From contig JBHAEC010000106.1 in assembly GCA_041855385.1 (NCBI GenBank), forward strand, positions 1 to 64,000: 64,000 nt of DNA. Direction: 5' to 3'. Position 1 is the stretch's first letter. Each line of letters opens with the position of its first letter. Below, one piece after another: positions 34,314 to 43,055 of this stretch. The DNA is from JBHAEC01 sp041855385. Its GTDB lineage: Bacteria; Bacillota; Negativicutes; Veillonellales; Veillonellaceae. The translations under genes and the position numbers were made by a program. Below the pieces are notes generated by a model, which worked only from the letters and a program-made list of their open reading frames with translations, had not been told where the DNA came from and did no database searches.

Positions 34314-35657
34314 TTATTTATAGCGGTTTTGCATATACTGGAGCCTTACAGTATAGAGAATGCCTGCAAGAAGCAATCCTCCCAACAGTCCGTACCAAAT
34401 TCCGATGGGACCATAATCAAGCACTTTTGTAAAGTAAAGAGCAATAGGCAGGCAGGCACCCCAATAAGTGCCGATAGCAATATAGGTAATGATTTTTACA
34501 TCTTTATAACCTCGCAAAATCCCCTGAATAGGCGTACCGAAGGCATCAATAAGAGAGAAAAACAGGGCATAAGAAAGGAATTGAGCAATGAGTCCAATCA
34601 TATTTAGATCGGAGGTGTAAATAGAGGCAATTTCTCTCAGGTATTTAAAACCGAAAGCAAAGACAAAACCGGCCGAGAAGAGAGCAAAAATGCGGGCAAA
34701 ATTGGCATACTGTCTCGCATCCCGCAGCCGTTTGGCACCCACTTCATACCCTACGGTAATGGTAGCAGCCATACTGATAGATAGGGGAACGCAATATAAA
34801 ATATTGGTAAAACTGATGGCCGCTTGATGAGCCGCAATATATTCAGCACCATAGGTACTCATAAAAAAGGCGGCAATACTGAATATACTAACCTCGCAAA
34901 AAAGTGCGATACCGATAGGGATTCCCACTTGTAAGATTTCTCTTATATAAAGCCAATCAAATCCATGAAAGGAAGAAAAAATACGATAGGCTTTTATTTC
35001 TCTGTTAAAAAAAGTGACTGCTATGTAGGCGAAAAAATTAAACCATGTACTCGTGACCATGGCATAGCCGGCACCGGCACCACCATAGGCAGGAAATCCG
35101 AAATGACCGAAGATAAATGTATAATTAGCCAGTATATTGACGAAAAGGCTAATCACAACAATGATGGTGGAGTAATAGGTATAACCATGTGTATCTACCG
35201 TGTTGCGAAGAATGCAGACATTTAAGATGGGAAATAAGGATAACGCTATTCCAATCATATAGTGAAGAGCAACTTTATGAACGTTGGGAGGGAGGTTTAA
35301 AAAACTTAAAAACGGATCCAAGAAGAGAACTCCCAATATGATGAGACCTATTGCCATAGCTGAAGATAACATAAGGCCGTGCTGGATCAGTCTGGGTAAA
35401 TTTTCTCTCCTGTTTGCACCTAAAGATTGCGCCATAATAGGAGAGATACCTAAGAGAACACCTAAAAGCCCTGTAAAGAGAGAAACCCATATATTGTAGC
35501 CGATAGAAACACCGGCTAAATCTTCCGTGCCATATTGTCCCGTTAAAAAGATTGAAACAAAGGTCATAGCAAAGAGAGAGATTTGCGTTATGACCATGGG
35601 CGAAAAAAGTTTTAAAAATAGAAAACATTTTTCCTGTATTGTTGAGGTAGGATTCAT
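34314..35657 (-). CDS. MATE family multidrug efflux protein
   Basis: 447 residues from the ATG at 35657, which is preceded by AGGGGGA; a longer in-frame start at 35777 has no site and would add an odd 40-residue leader. Twelve hydrophobic helices in two related halves, with family motifs ITQISLFAMTFVSIFLTGQY and LGVLLGISPIMAQSLGANRR in the first half and AATITVGYEVGAKRLRDARQ in the second. MATE pumps export cationic drugs in exchange for Na+ or H+. Substrate unknown. Monocistronic. Confidence 0.93.
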   Translation of the reverse strand: MNPTSTIQEKCFLFLKLFSPMVITQISLFAMTFVSIFLTGQYGTEDLAGVSIGYNIWVSLFTGLLGVLLGISPIMAQSLGANRRENLPRLIQHGLMLSSAMAIGLIILGVLFLDPFLSFLNLPPNVHKVALHYMIGIALSLFPILNVCILRNTVDTHGYTYYSTIIVVISLFVNILANYTFIFGHFGFPAYGGAGAGYAMVTSTWFNFFAYIAVTFFNREIKAYRIFSSFHGFDWLYIREILQVGIPIGIALFCEVSIFSIAAFFMSTYGAEYIAAHQAAISFTNILYCVPLSISMAATITVGYEVGAKRLRDARQYANFARIFALFSAGFVFAFGFKYLREIASIYTSDLNMIGLIAQFLSYALFFSLIDAFGTPIQGILRGYKDVKIITYIAIGTYWGACLPIALYFTKVLDYGPIGIWYGLLGGLLLAGILYTVRLQYMQNRYK

Positions 35658-35994
35658 AAGTCCCCCTGTAAAAATGTATATCATTAGAGTAATAATCAGT
35701 ATAGTATGGTTATTATACCATAAATTATGCAATGGGATTAAAAGACGCACACTTTCAAGTTGCTTATTTTTATGCATGAATTTTTATTTATCTAAAGGAA
35801 GGAAAAATTCTAATGGAGAGAGAATTAACTTGTATGTATACAGTGGATAAACATATAGTAGAAAAAGATAAAAATGCATAAATGTAATTGTAAAAAATGT
35901 TTTTTTGTTATAGAATATAGATAAATAAAAGCCCAACAGATTCAAGGGGATCTGCGATGTAAGAACAAAGAGGCCAAGGGAGGGAATCTTCTTT
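35658..35994. other. A+T-rich gap between the divergent MATE and TerC genes
   Basis: 337 bp. I see no coding frame. The part before TerC was checked for a manganese (yybP-ykoY) riboswitch, which often precedes such genes; its conserved bases are not present. Confidence 0.5.
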
Positions 35995-36687
35995 ATGGAT
36001 GAAATCTTAACAATCGCCGGGATGATAAAAATAGCACAGATTATGTTTATTGATATCCTGCTGGCGGGAGACAACGCTATCGTCATTGGTATGGCAGCAA
36101 GAAAACTACCCATTTACTTGCGTAGAAAGGCAATATTCTGGGGAACCTTTGGAGCTATCTTTATACGTCTTGTGTTGGCAATCTTGTTTGTAGGGGCTTT
36201 AAAGCTAATTCCTTTCTTACATTTGGCCGGTGGTATTCTTTTGATGTGGATTGCCATGCACTTGGTTATTAAAGACAAATCAAAAGAAGGACATAATATT
36301 GAAGCAAAAGACAGCCTCCGGAGCGCTATCATGACCATCGTTATTGCAGACGGCGTTATGGGCATTGATAATGTACTGGGAGTTGTAGCTGCCGCAGAAG
36401 GACATATGGCTCTTGTTGTAGCAGGCATGCTTGTGACAGTGCCCATCATTATTTGGGGTAGCACTTTGTTTGTTAAGTTGATTGACCGATATCCTATTAT
36501 TGTTTATATCGGTGGTGCCGTACTGGGATGGGTAGCGGGCGATATGATTATTGCCGACGATTTTGTTAATCCTGTATTGGGACCGTATGAGAAGATTTTT
36601 TGTGGTATTTGTGTACTTATCGTGTTTGTGGGGGCTAAGCTTATCGAAAAGCTCGGAAAGTCCGGTGAAGATCCCGTTAAAGTATAA
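35995..36687 (+). CDS. TerC family integral membrane protein (YjbE-like)
   Basis: 230 residues with about seven membrane helices. Both family signatures with buried acidic residues are present: DILLAGDNAIVIGMAARKLP near 20 and VIADGVMGIDNVLGVVAAAE near 118. TerC/YjbE/Alx proteins are linked to export of manganese and other metals and to metallation of secreted enzymes. No tellurite-resistance operon surrounds it, so the name TerC reflects only the family. The binding site GGGAGG lies about 11 nt before the ATG, a rather long spacing. A terminator follows. Confidence 0.9.
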   Translation: MDEILTIAGMIKIAQIMFIDILLAGDNAIVIGMAARKLPIYLRRKAIFWGTFGAIFIRLVLAILFVGALKLIPFLHLAGGILLMWIAMHLVIKDKSKEGHNIEAKDSLRSAIMTIVIADGVMGIDNVLGVVAAAEGHMALVVAGMLVTVPIIIWGSTLFVKLIDRYPIIVYIGGAVLGWVAGDMIIADDFVNPVLGPYEKIFCGICVLIVFVGAKLIEKLGKSGEDPVKV

Positions 36688-36736
36688 AAAGCTATGTGAG
36701 ATTTAAAAACTGAATAGCATACATAGGAAGAAAAAT

Positions 36737-36770
36737 ACCGTGCATTATATCTAAATAATGCACGGTTTCT
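36737..36770 (+). terminator. Terminator after the TerC family gene
   Basis: ACCGTGCATTAT pairs with ATAATGCACGGT (12 bp perfect), followed by TTTCTTG. Confidence 0.8.
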
Positions 36771-36894
36771 TGTAAATAAGGTATAATAGAAAGGCCGAGA
36801 TGAGGAATAAAAAGCATAGCACATAAACTTCTTATCTTTGGCGGGGTAACGTCAAAAGGTCATATAATGGCAGAAAATAGCAGAGGTGAAAGAA

Positions 36895-37314
36895 ATGAAA
36901 TTAGCTTTAATGATTATTGCTCTTGTACTGGTAGGAGCGTTTGTATTTACCGGCTGTGGACAAGGAAACAAGAAAGAGGGGGAAAATATGCCTAAAATTA
37001 ATGCTAAAGAGTGGATACTAAGTCCTGAACAGGGAAAGAAAATGATGGAAGAAAATAAATCCATTCAATTAATTGATGTTCGTACCGTGGCGGAATATCA
37101 AGAAGGCCACATTGCAGGAGCCAAAAACTTCCCCTTAGATCAAGTAGTAAGCAAAGTAAGTGCGGCATATCCGGATAAAACTACGCCTATAATCGTATAT
37201 TGTCGATCCGGACGCCGTTCGGAAGAGGCGGCAAAAGAGCTAAGAAAAGCCGGATATACCACTGTATATGATATGGGCGGTATCATGGCATGGCCTTATG
37301 AAATCGTAAAGTAA
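36895..37314 (+). CDS. Rhodanese-domain lipoprotein
   Basis: 139 residues from ATG 36895 (site GAGGTG). A lipoprotein signal peptide: KLALMIIALVLVGAFVFTGC, with Cys as the first mature residue. After a polar linker comes one rhodanese domain (IQLIDVRTVAEYQEGHIAGA) with the active-site loop CRSGRRSEEAA; the cysteine that carries sulfur is present. It would sit on the periplasmic face and move sulfur or handle thiols; the substrate is unknown. A separate unit from rlmD, 40-50 bp downstream. Confidence 0.9.
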   Translation: MKLALMIIALVLVGAFVFTGCGQGNKKEGENMPKINAKEWILSPEQGKKMMEENKSIQLIDVRTVAEYQEGHIAGAKNFPLDQVVSKVSAAYPDKTTPIIVYCRSGRRSEEAAKELRKAGYTTVYDMGGIMAWPYEIVK

Positions 37315-37365
37315 TCATGAAAAGAAAGGTCACGGCATCATAGTGATTAGGATGTGTTTATAGAA

Positions 37366-38775
37366 ATGAGCGCAAAAAATTTTGCCAAGGAAAAGAAAAA
37401 AGAAAAGAGCAGTATTCCCGTAACTAAAGATACGATTTATGAACTGGACATTACCGGCCTCGGCACAGGTGGGGAAGGCGTAGGTAAGATAGAGGGATTT
37501 ACCGTCTTTGTGCCCTTTGCTTTGCCGGGAGAGCGAGTAAAAGCAATCATGGAAACAGTGAAGAAAACCTATGCAAAAGGGCGCCTACTCGCAGTGGTTC
37601 GGCCATCAAAAGATAGGACATCGCCCAGATGCCCCGTATACGAAGAGTGTGGAGGCTGCCAGTTACAACATGTCAGTTACGAGGCCCAATTAAAACTGAA
37701 AACACAGATGGTAAAAGACATGGTGGAGCGTATAGGTCAGATCGATCCGCGTCTTGTAAAGCCTGCGATTGGGCCGAAAGAACCTTGGTATTATCGAAAC
37801 AAGATGCAAATGCCCGTCAGCCGAGATGAACATGGTATCGTTATGGGCTTTTATGAGCGCGGCTCTCATAAGGTAGTGCACTGTCTCAGTTGTGCTATTC
37901 AAAAAGAAGGAAATAACCACATTGCACAGGTTTGTCATACCATGGGAGAGAAGCTTGGCATTGAGCCCTATAATGAAATTACTCATACCGGTGTATTGCG
38001 CCATATTATCGGTCGCATAGGATGTGATGAGTACATGGTCATACTCGTGACAGCGACGCCGGTTCTGCCAAATACAGAGGAATGGGTGGAAGGCATTTGT
38101 AAAGCCTTACCGAAAGTAACATCTATTATACATAACTATAATCCTAATAGAACGAATGTGATCTTGGGAGAAAAGACAACCGTACTATGGGGAAAAGAGC
38201 AGATAACCGATACCATTGGTAATACTACCTTCTTGCTATCGGCACAATCGTTTTTTCAGGTGAATCCGGCTCAAACAAGTGTACTCTATAATCAGGCGCT
38301 TAATTATGCAGAATTAACGGGCCGTGAAACCGTTATAGACGCATATTGCGGAACGGGAACGATTTCTTTACTCTTGGCACAAAAAGCGAAAAAAGTAATA
38401 GGTATTGAAATCGTGGAGCCTGCCATTTTGGATGCCCGAGAAAATGCTCGGCGCAATGGAGTCACCAACACGGAGTTTATTGTAGGTGATGCGGCGATAG
38501 AAATGCCGAAATTGTTAAAAAAAGGAATACGGCCGGACGTTATCGTCTTTGACCCCATTCGAGCCGGCTGTAAAGAAGAGGTGTTAGAGGCTGCCGTATC
38601 GATGGAGCCGAAACGCATTGTTTATGTATCCTGTAATCCTGCCACGATGGCACGAGATATTCGTATCTTGGAAGAAAGAGGATATAAGACAATAGAAGTG
38701 CAGCCGGTGGACATGTTTCCGCAGACAGCGCACGTGGAAGCAATAGGAAAACTTGTCAAGATAGACTCCCTATAA
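37366..38775 (+). CDS. rlmD: 23S rRNA (uracil-5)-methyltransferase RlmD, with replaced 3' end
   Basis: About 469 residues; the start could also be GTG 37354, as neither has a well-placed site. An N-terminal TRAM domain (GEGVGKIEGFTVFVPFALPG) is followed by the four iron-sulfur cysteines (CPVYEECGGC and a later LSCAI), the SAM site (IDAYCGTGTISLLLAQKAKK) and catalytic VYVSCNPATMARD. RlmD/RlmCD enzymes make 5-methyluridine in 23S rRNA. The last codons after HVEAI (GKLVKIDSL) differ from the usual HVE(A/T)(I/V)xL ending, which is found 4.2 kb downstream. The enzyme is otherwise complete and probably active. Confidence 0.92.
   Translation: MSAKNFAKEKKKEKSSIPVTKDTIYELDITGLGTGGEGVGKIEGFTVFVPFALPGERVKAIMETVKKTYAKGRLLAVVRPSKDRTSPRCPVYEECGGCQLQHVSYEAQLKLKTQMVKDMVERIGQIDPRLVKPAIGPKEPWYYRNKMQMPVSRDEHGIVMGFYERGSHKVVHCLSCAIQKEGNNHIAQVCHTMGEKLGIEPYNEITHTGVLRHIIGRIGCDEYMVILVTATPVLPNTEEWVEGICKALPKVTSIIHNYNPNRTNVILGEKTTVLWGKEQITDTIGNTTFLLSAQSFFQVNPAQTSVLYNQALNYAELTGRETVIDAYCGTGTISLLLAQKAKKVIGIEIVEPAILDARENARRNGVTNTEFIVGDAAIEMPKLLKKGIRPDVIVFDPIRAGCKEEVLEAAVSMEPKRIVYVSCNPATMARDIRILEERGYKTIEVQPVDMFPQTAHVEAIGKLVKIDSL
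38731..38746 (+). repeat. Left direct repeat of the rlmD-inserted island
   Basis: CACGTGGAAGCAATAG, inside the last codons of rlmD. It matches 42911-42926 (CACGTCGAAGCAATAG) at 15 of 16 positions, in the same orientation and the same reading frame (HVEAI). It is a probable attachment or recombination site. Confidence 0.75.
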
Positions 38776-38787
38776 GCAAATTAAAAC

Positions 38788-38975
38788 TATATTTTAGAAA
38801 AGTTTGGGCTTAAAGTATCTACTCTGTACATTGCACAAGCTAAGAAAAAGCATGGTTCAGAAGTTAGGGAACACTATAATATTTCAAAAAATGAGAATCT
38901 GAAAGTTTCTCACAATGTCCAATTGAAAAAGAAGATGATATTTTGGATGCACTGAAGCATTTTAAGATGTTGTAA
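38788..38975 (+). pseudogene. Decayed C-terminal tail of an RlmD/RumA-type methyltransferase
   Basis: Read in two frames with one shift near 38918, this stretch encodes YILEKFGLKVSTLYIAQAKK, then HGSEVREHYNISKNENLK, then SQCPIEKEDDILDALKHFKM and a stop. I recognise this as the C-terminal extension found in many clostridial TrmA/RumA-family proteins (a long-form tail). It has no start and a broken frame. It lies just after the truncated end of the resident rlmD, inside the island, and probably came with it. Confidence 0.6.
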
Positions 38976-39001
38976 TATTAAACCAATAGGGGGCATAGAC
39001 A

Positions 39002-42000
39002 GTGGCTAATATTGAAAGTATTAAACAAAAAATACTACAACTAGATGCAGGTTCATTTCAAAACCTTTGTGATTCTTATTTATATAAAACTGGATATCCG
39101 AGTATAGTATCTCTTGGCGGAGAGGCAGGTACACGAAAGACTACTTTAGGTACACCTGATACTTATTTTATTGCATTAAATGGAAAGTATGTTTTTGTTG
39201 AATACACAACTCAAAGGACAAAATTATTTGAAAAAATTTGGGATGACCTTGAAAAATGTCTTGATACAGCAAAGACAGGTATTCCGCATGACAAAATCTC
39301 TGAAATTATTTATTGTCATACTTCATCAAACCTTACACCATTTCAAGATAGTAAAGTAAAAAAACTATGTGAAGATGTTGGAGTTAAGCTTACAATTATT
39401 GGAATTGATAAGCTTGCAGAAGATATATATCTTTTCCATCATAATCTTTCACGTGATTTTTTGGGAATATCAATAAGTACGGATCAAATTCAATCATATG
39501 ATGAATTTATTAATAGTTACAACGCAAATAGAATGGCTGCTCCACTTGACACTAAATTTCTATTCAGAGAAAAAGAATTTCAAGATATCATCAATGCTTA
39601 TACGAAAGTGGATGTTGTTATACTTAGTGGTTCATCAGGTACGGGGAAAACCCGTTTAGCCTTGCATTATGTAAAAAATCATGCAGATGCTAAGCATGAA
39701 ATGACTTACTGTGTTCACAGTAATGCATTACCAATATACGAGGACTTAAAACTTTTTTTAGATAGACCAGGAGATTATTTTCTTTTTATTGATGATGCCA
39801 ATCAATTGTCAGGGCTGCAGCATATTATCCGTTACGTTAGGATGAAACCAGAGGGATATAATGTAAAAATACTTATTACAGTAAGGGATTATGCACTTCA
39901 AAAAGTGATAAACGATGTTCGAGGAATCACTTCTTATGAGATTTTGAATGTAAATGTATTTTCAGATAACGAGATTAAGGAATTACTTGAAACTTCATTG
40001 TGTATTTTGAATCAAGACTATCAAGCACAAATTATAAGAATTGCAGAAGGAAATGCTCGTATTGCTATACTTGCTGGGAAAGTAGCGTGCAGTTCGAATC
40101 GTTTGGAGTCTATTGATGATGTATCACAATTATATGAAGATTATTATGGTTCTAGTTTAGAAGATAATCAATTATTTATAGACAAAAATCTGTGTATAAC
40201 TGCTGGTATAATTGCTTTTCTTGAAGCAATTCATTTAGATTATATTGATGCACTTTTACCAATTTTACAGGGAAAAGGGCTAAATCGAGATAGTTTCATT
40301 GAAAATATCCGTGTCCTTCATGAGCAGGAAATTGTCGATATTTATAATGATAAAGCTGTTCGTTTTTCTGATCAATGTTTGTCTAATTATTTGTTAAAAT
40401 ATATTTTCTTTGACAAAAAATTACTTAATTTGTCAAAAATGATTAAATCTTGCTTTTCAAGCTACAGAGAGAGAACTGTATCTTCTGTTAATACGTTACT
40501 TAATATCTTTAGAAATAAAGAGCTTTTAAATTTTGTTGAGAAAGAAATAAAGTTATTATGGGATGAATTATCAACAGAAAAATCGCCAATCTTCTTTGAA
40601 TTTGTAAAAGTCTTTTTTCGTATTAATCCTACGGAAACACTTTTGCTTTTGCAAAATAAAATTGAATCTGAAGAAAGAATGATTTGTGGATGGAGTGATA
40701 TAGATACTGAAAAGAGAAAAAACTATCAGCATGTAGAAAATGATATCATTAAAATTCTTGGTGGATTTGCAAATATGACTGATTTGCCAACCGCTTGTGA
40801 TTTGTTTTTTCAATATTATCTAAAGCGACCAGATTTATTTATGGAATTTTATCATGCAGTCAATATATTTTTTGGGATTCATAGGGATGACATACGTTAT
40901 GATTTTTACACTCAAATAACATTTTTTGAAAAAATAAAAGAATATTCAGATGACTGGAAACAAGAATTTATTGTTAGTTTCTTTTTACAAATAGCAAAAG
41001 AATTTTTGAAATTGTATTTTTCACCAGCGGAGGAAGGGCGAAAAAATACATTAACCATATATCAAATTCCATTAACTATGTCTGAAGGTGTTGAAAAATA
41101 TCGCAAGTTAATTTGGGAACCGTTAACTTTTTTGAGTGAAATTGAAAAATATAGAACAAAAGTGAGGGAAATCCTCAGATCTTATGGTGGCACTATCGAC
41201 GATGTAAGCATTCCTGTTTTACAATTTGATTTAAAATATATTGAATTGATTTTGAAGTCATATTTTCTGCCAGATAAATTGGTAAATTGTCTTTTGGTGG
41301 ACGAAATAGTACAAGTTTTTAGTAGAATGAATTGTCCCTGTAAATACTTATTTTCTGAATACTTTGAAGAAGAGAGCTTTCAATTATATTGTCTTCTTAA
41401 AGGACCAGAATATAAAGAAGTTTGTTATGAAGAACATGAAAAGCGGAAGCAGCAATCAATTAATCAATATACTTCGAATTGTGATTTACAAATGTTTAAG
41501 AAGTTAATTGATGTTTGTAGCAGTATTTCTGAGCTAAATAACCATTCATCTTGGGAGGTTGGCAAAGGATTAAATATTGCCTTTGATTCTATTTCCGATA
41601 AAAAAGATTTGTACGTTGATGTAATTAAATATTATATCAAAAACGATACACCACACAATTTACATCCATATCATATAGTAGACACTCTATTTTCCTTATT
41701 ATCTGATTCAGAAGTGTATGAAATTATTATTAGTGAAGAATATAGTCAGAAAAACGCTTGGACATATGCATATTATCATGAATTACCGCTGGAATTAATT
41801 ACAGAAAAGCATTTACAAGAGCTTTATGATTTTTTGAGAGATACTTCTGATAGATATATTACCTCATCATCAATGCGTGATGTAGATTTTCTTGAGAAAT
41901 ATAATGTAATAGATGAATTAGCATTGATAGAAGGTTGCAAAATTATTTTGGATAAAAAAGAGTATTCCTCCTTTATCGTGAATATTTATTTTGATTTGTT

Positions 42001-42736
42001 ATTTAATTGCCATTGTAATACACCAAAGGAAGTGATTCAAAAATTTAATCGTAATTTGGAATTGCTTGAAGAAATATACTATGCTATGTTGTCATACGAT
42101 GAACATCATGATTATGGCGGACAATTTTTGAAGGAAATATATTCGGTTAGACCTTCTATATTGGACAAGTATATAGATTATTTAATAAATAGTGACTCTT
42201 TTAGCGTCCATCAAAAAAAGCATTGTTGTTTTTTCGATTTGGACGATTTTGTAGAAATATATAATAAAATTTTTGAGCAGTTGATAAGAAACCAACGATA
42301 TTTTACCCCGTTCATACCGGAGTTCTTAGAATCTTTATTATTGCCAAAGCAAAATGAGAAAAAGTTGTTAGAAAGACAAGATATGTGGATTCGGCAATGT
42401 ATTCAACGATTCTGCAATGATGAAGCAAAAATGTATTGCCTATTTTCAGTTGTGTCAAAATTAGACTTCAAAAGAAAAAAAGAGTATATCTTGCTCTTTC
42501 TTGAGAATAATCCGTTGTTTGAAGACTTTGAAAAAATACCATTAACACCTACTTCTTGGAGTTGGTCAGGTAGTGCAGTACCTATGTATTCAGCTTGGAT
42601 TGAATTTCTCGAATCATTGTTACCAAACTGTATAGGTTTGAAGTGGATAAAACATAAAAACTATATTGAAACAAAAATTGGTTATTTAAAAGGGCGAATT
42701 GAATCGGAGCAAATAGATGAAATTTTAAGAGGATGA
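39002..42736 (+). CDS. STAND-type NTPase with N-terminal restriction-endonuclease-like domain (putative antiphage protein)
   Basis: 1244 residues from GTG 39002 (site AGGGGGC 7 nt upstream). Residues 1 to about 150 look like a PD-(D/E)xK nuclease fold: FQNLCDSYLYKTGYPSI, then GTPDTYFIAL with PD at 52-53 and VFVEYTTQ with E67. Next is a P-loop NTPase of the nSTAND kind: FLFREKEFQDI, Walker A SGSSGTGKT at 209-217, Walker B YFLFIDDAN at 259-267. The remaining 800 residues are helix-rich without motifs, as in sensor repeats. Avs proteins have this plan: sensing of a phage protein triggers oligomerisation and a nuclease effector. It is visibly more A+T-rich than its neighbours. Defence is inferred, not proven. 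Confidence 0.85.
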   Translation: MANIESIKQKILQLDAGSFQNLCDSYLYKTGYPSIVSLGGEAGTRKTTLGTPDTYFIALNGKYVFVEYTTQRTKLFEKIWDDLEKCLDTAKTGIPHDKISEIIYCHTSSNLTPFQDSKVKKLCEDVGVKLTIIGIDKLAEDIYLFHHNLSRDFLGISISTDQIQSYDEFINSYNANRMAAPLDTKFLFREKEFQDIINAYTKVDVVILSGSSGTGKTRLALHYVKNHADAKHEMTYCVHSNALPIYEDLKLFLDRPGDYFLFIDDANQLSGLQHIIRYVRMKPEGYNVKILITVRDYALQKVINDVRGITSYEILNVNVFSDNEIKELLETSLCILNQDYQAQIIRIAEGNARIAILAGKVACSSNRLESIDDVSQLYEDYYGSSLEDNQLFIDKNLCITAGIIAFLEAIHLDYIDALLPILQGKGLNRDSFIENIRVLHEQEIVDIYNDKAVRFSDQCLSNYLLKYIFFDKKLLNLSKMIKSCFSSYRERTVSSVNTLLNIFRNKELLNFVEKEIKLLWDELSTEKSPIFFEFVKVFFRINPTETLLLLQNKIESEERMICGWSDIDTEKRKNYQHVENDIIKILGGFANMTDLPTACDLFFQYYLKRPDLFMEFYHAVNIFFGIHRDDIRYDFYTQITFFEKIKEYSDDWKQEFIVSFFLQIAKEFLKLYFSPAEEGRKNTLTIYQIPLTMSEGVEKYRKLIWEPLTFLSEIEKYRTKVREILRSYGGTIDDVSIPVLQFDLKYIELILKSYFLPDKLVNCLLVDEIVQVFSRMNCPCKYLFSEYFEEESFQLYCLLKGPEYKEVCYEEHEKRKQQSINQYTSNCDLQMFKKLIDVCSSISELNNHSSWEVGKGLNIAFDSISDKKDLYVDVIKYYIKNDTPHNLHPYHIVDTLFSLLSDSEVYEIIISEEYSQKNAWTYAYYHELPLELITEKHLQELYDFLRDTSDRYITSSSMRDVDFLEKYNVIDELALIEGCKIILDKKEYSSFIVNIYFDLLFNCHCNTPKEVIQKFNRNLELLEEIYYAMLSYDEHHDYGGQFLKEIYSVRPSILDKYIDYLINSDSFSVHQKKHCCFFDLDDFVEIYNKIFEQLIRNQRYFTPFIPEFLESLLLPKQNEKKLLERQDMWIRQCIQRFCNDEAKMYCLFSVVSKLDFKRKKEYILLFLENNPLFEDFEKIPLTPTSWSWSGSAVPMYSAWIEFLESLLPNCIGLKWIKHKNYIETKIGYLKGRIESEQIDEILRG

Positions 42737-42910
42737 TTTATAAACACAAAAAGACTGTATAAATATAGAAGTAAAACTGTTTGTGAATTGACATTGTATG
42801 ATGGTTTAACCTACAAAGAAAAACAAATATATCTAAATTTTATTTAAGGTATTTCTTTAAAACTTGTAGATGTTGGAGATGATATGAAGACTAGTTTGGA
42901 CAATTATTAG
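42737..42910. other. Non-coding or decayed sequence at the right end of the island
   Basis: The frame of the STAND gene stays open for 36 further codons after its TGA (to TAA at 42845-42847), with no start of its own. The rest shows no supported gene. Confidence 0.4.
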
Positions 42911-42926
42911 CACGTCGAAGCAATAG
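42911..42926 (+). repeat. Right direct repeat of the rlmD-inserted island
   Basis: CACGTCGAAGCAATAG, one mismatch from 38731-38746. It begins the displaced 3' end of rlmD. Confidence 0.75.
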
Positions 42927-42958
42927 CCTTGATTACAAGAAGCGGAAAAGGAGAATAG
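42911..42958 (+). pseudogene. Displaced original 3' end of rlmD
   Basis: The frame HVEAIALITRSGKGE followed by TAG matches the normal ending of RlmD proteins (HVE, then a hydrophobic strand and a short polar tail). It starts exactly at the direct repeat and lacks a start codon. It is what the resident rlmD would have read into before the island was inserted. Confidence 0.65.
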
Positions 42959-43055
42959 TATGCAGGAGCCACAGATACCCGGTTTATACCGCTTTGGCGT
43001 GTCTGAAATGGCGTTGGGAGAGCAGTAGAAGTTGGTTGACGACTGAGATTTATTA
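42959..43055. other. Short unassigned stretch between the rlmD fragment and the SMR gene
   Basis: Contains a 22-codon frame (ATG 42960, MQEPQIPGLYRFGVSEMALG) behind AAAGGAG. It is too short and isolated to call a gene. Confidence 0.3.

Noticed and set aside
35850..35994. Manganese (yybP-ykoY) riboswitch before the TerC family gene
   Set aside because: The conserved GGGGAGUAG-like and ACCGAxx blocks are missing.
42960..43028. 22-codon frame with a fair binding site between the rlmD fragment and the SMR gene
   Set aside because: Too short, no similarity seen, and adjacent to decayed sequence.
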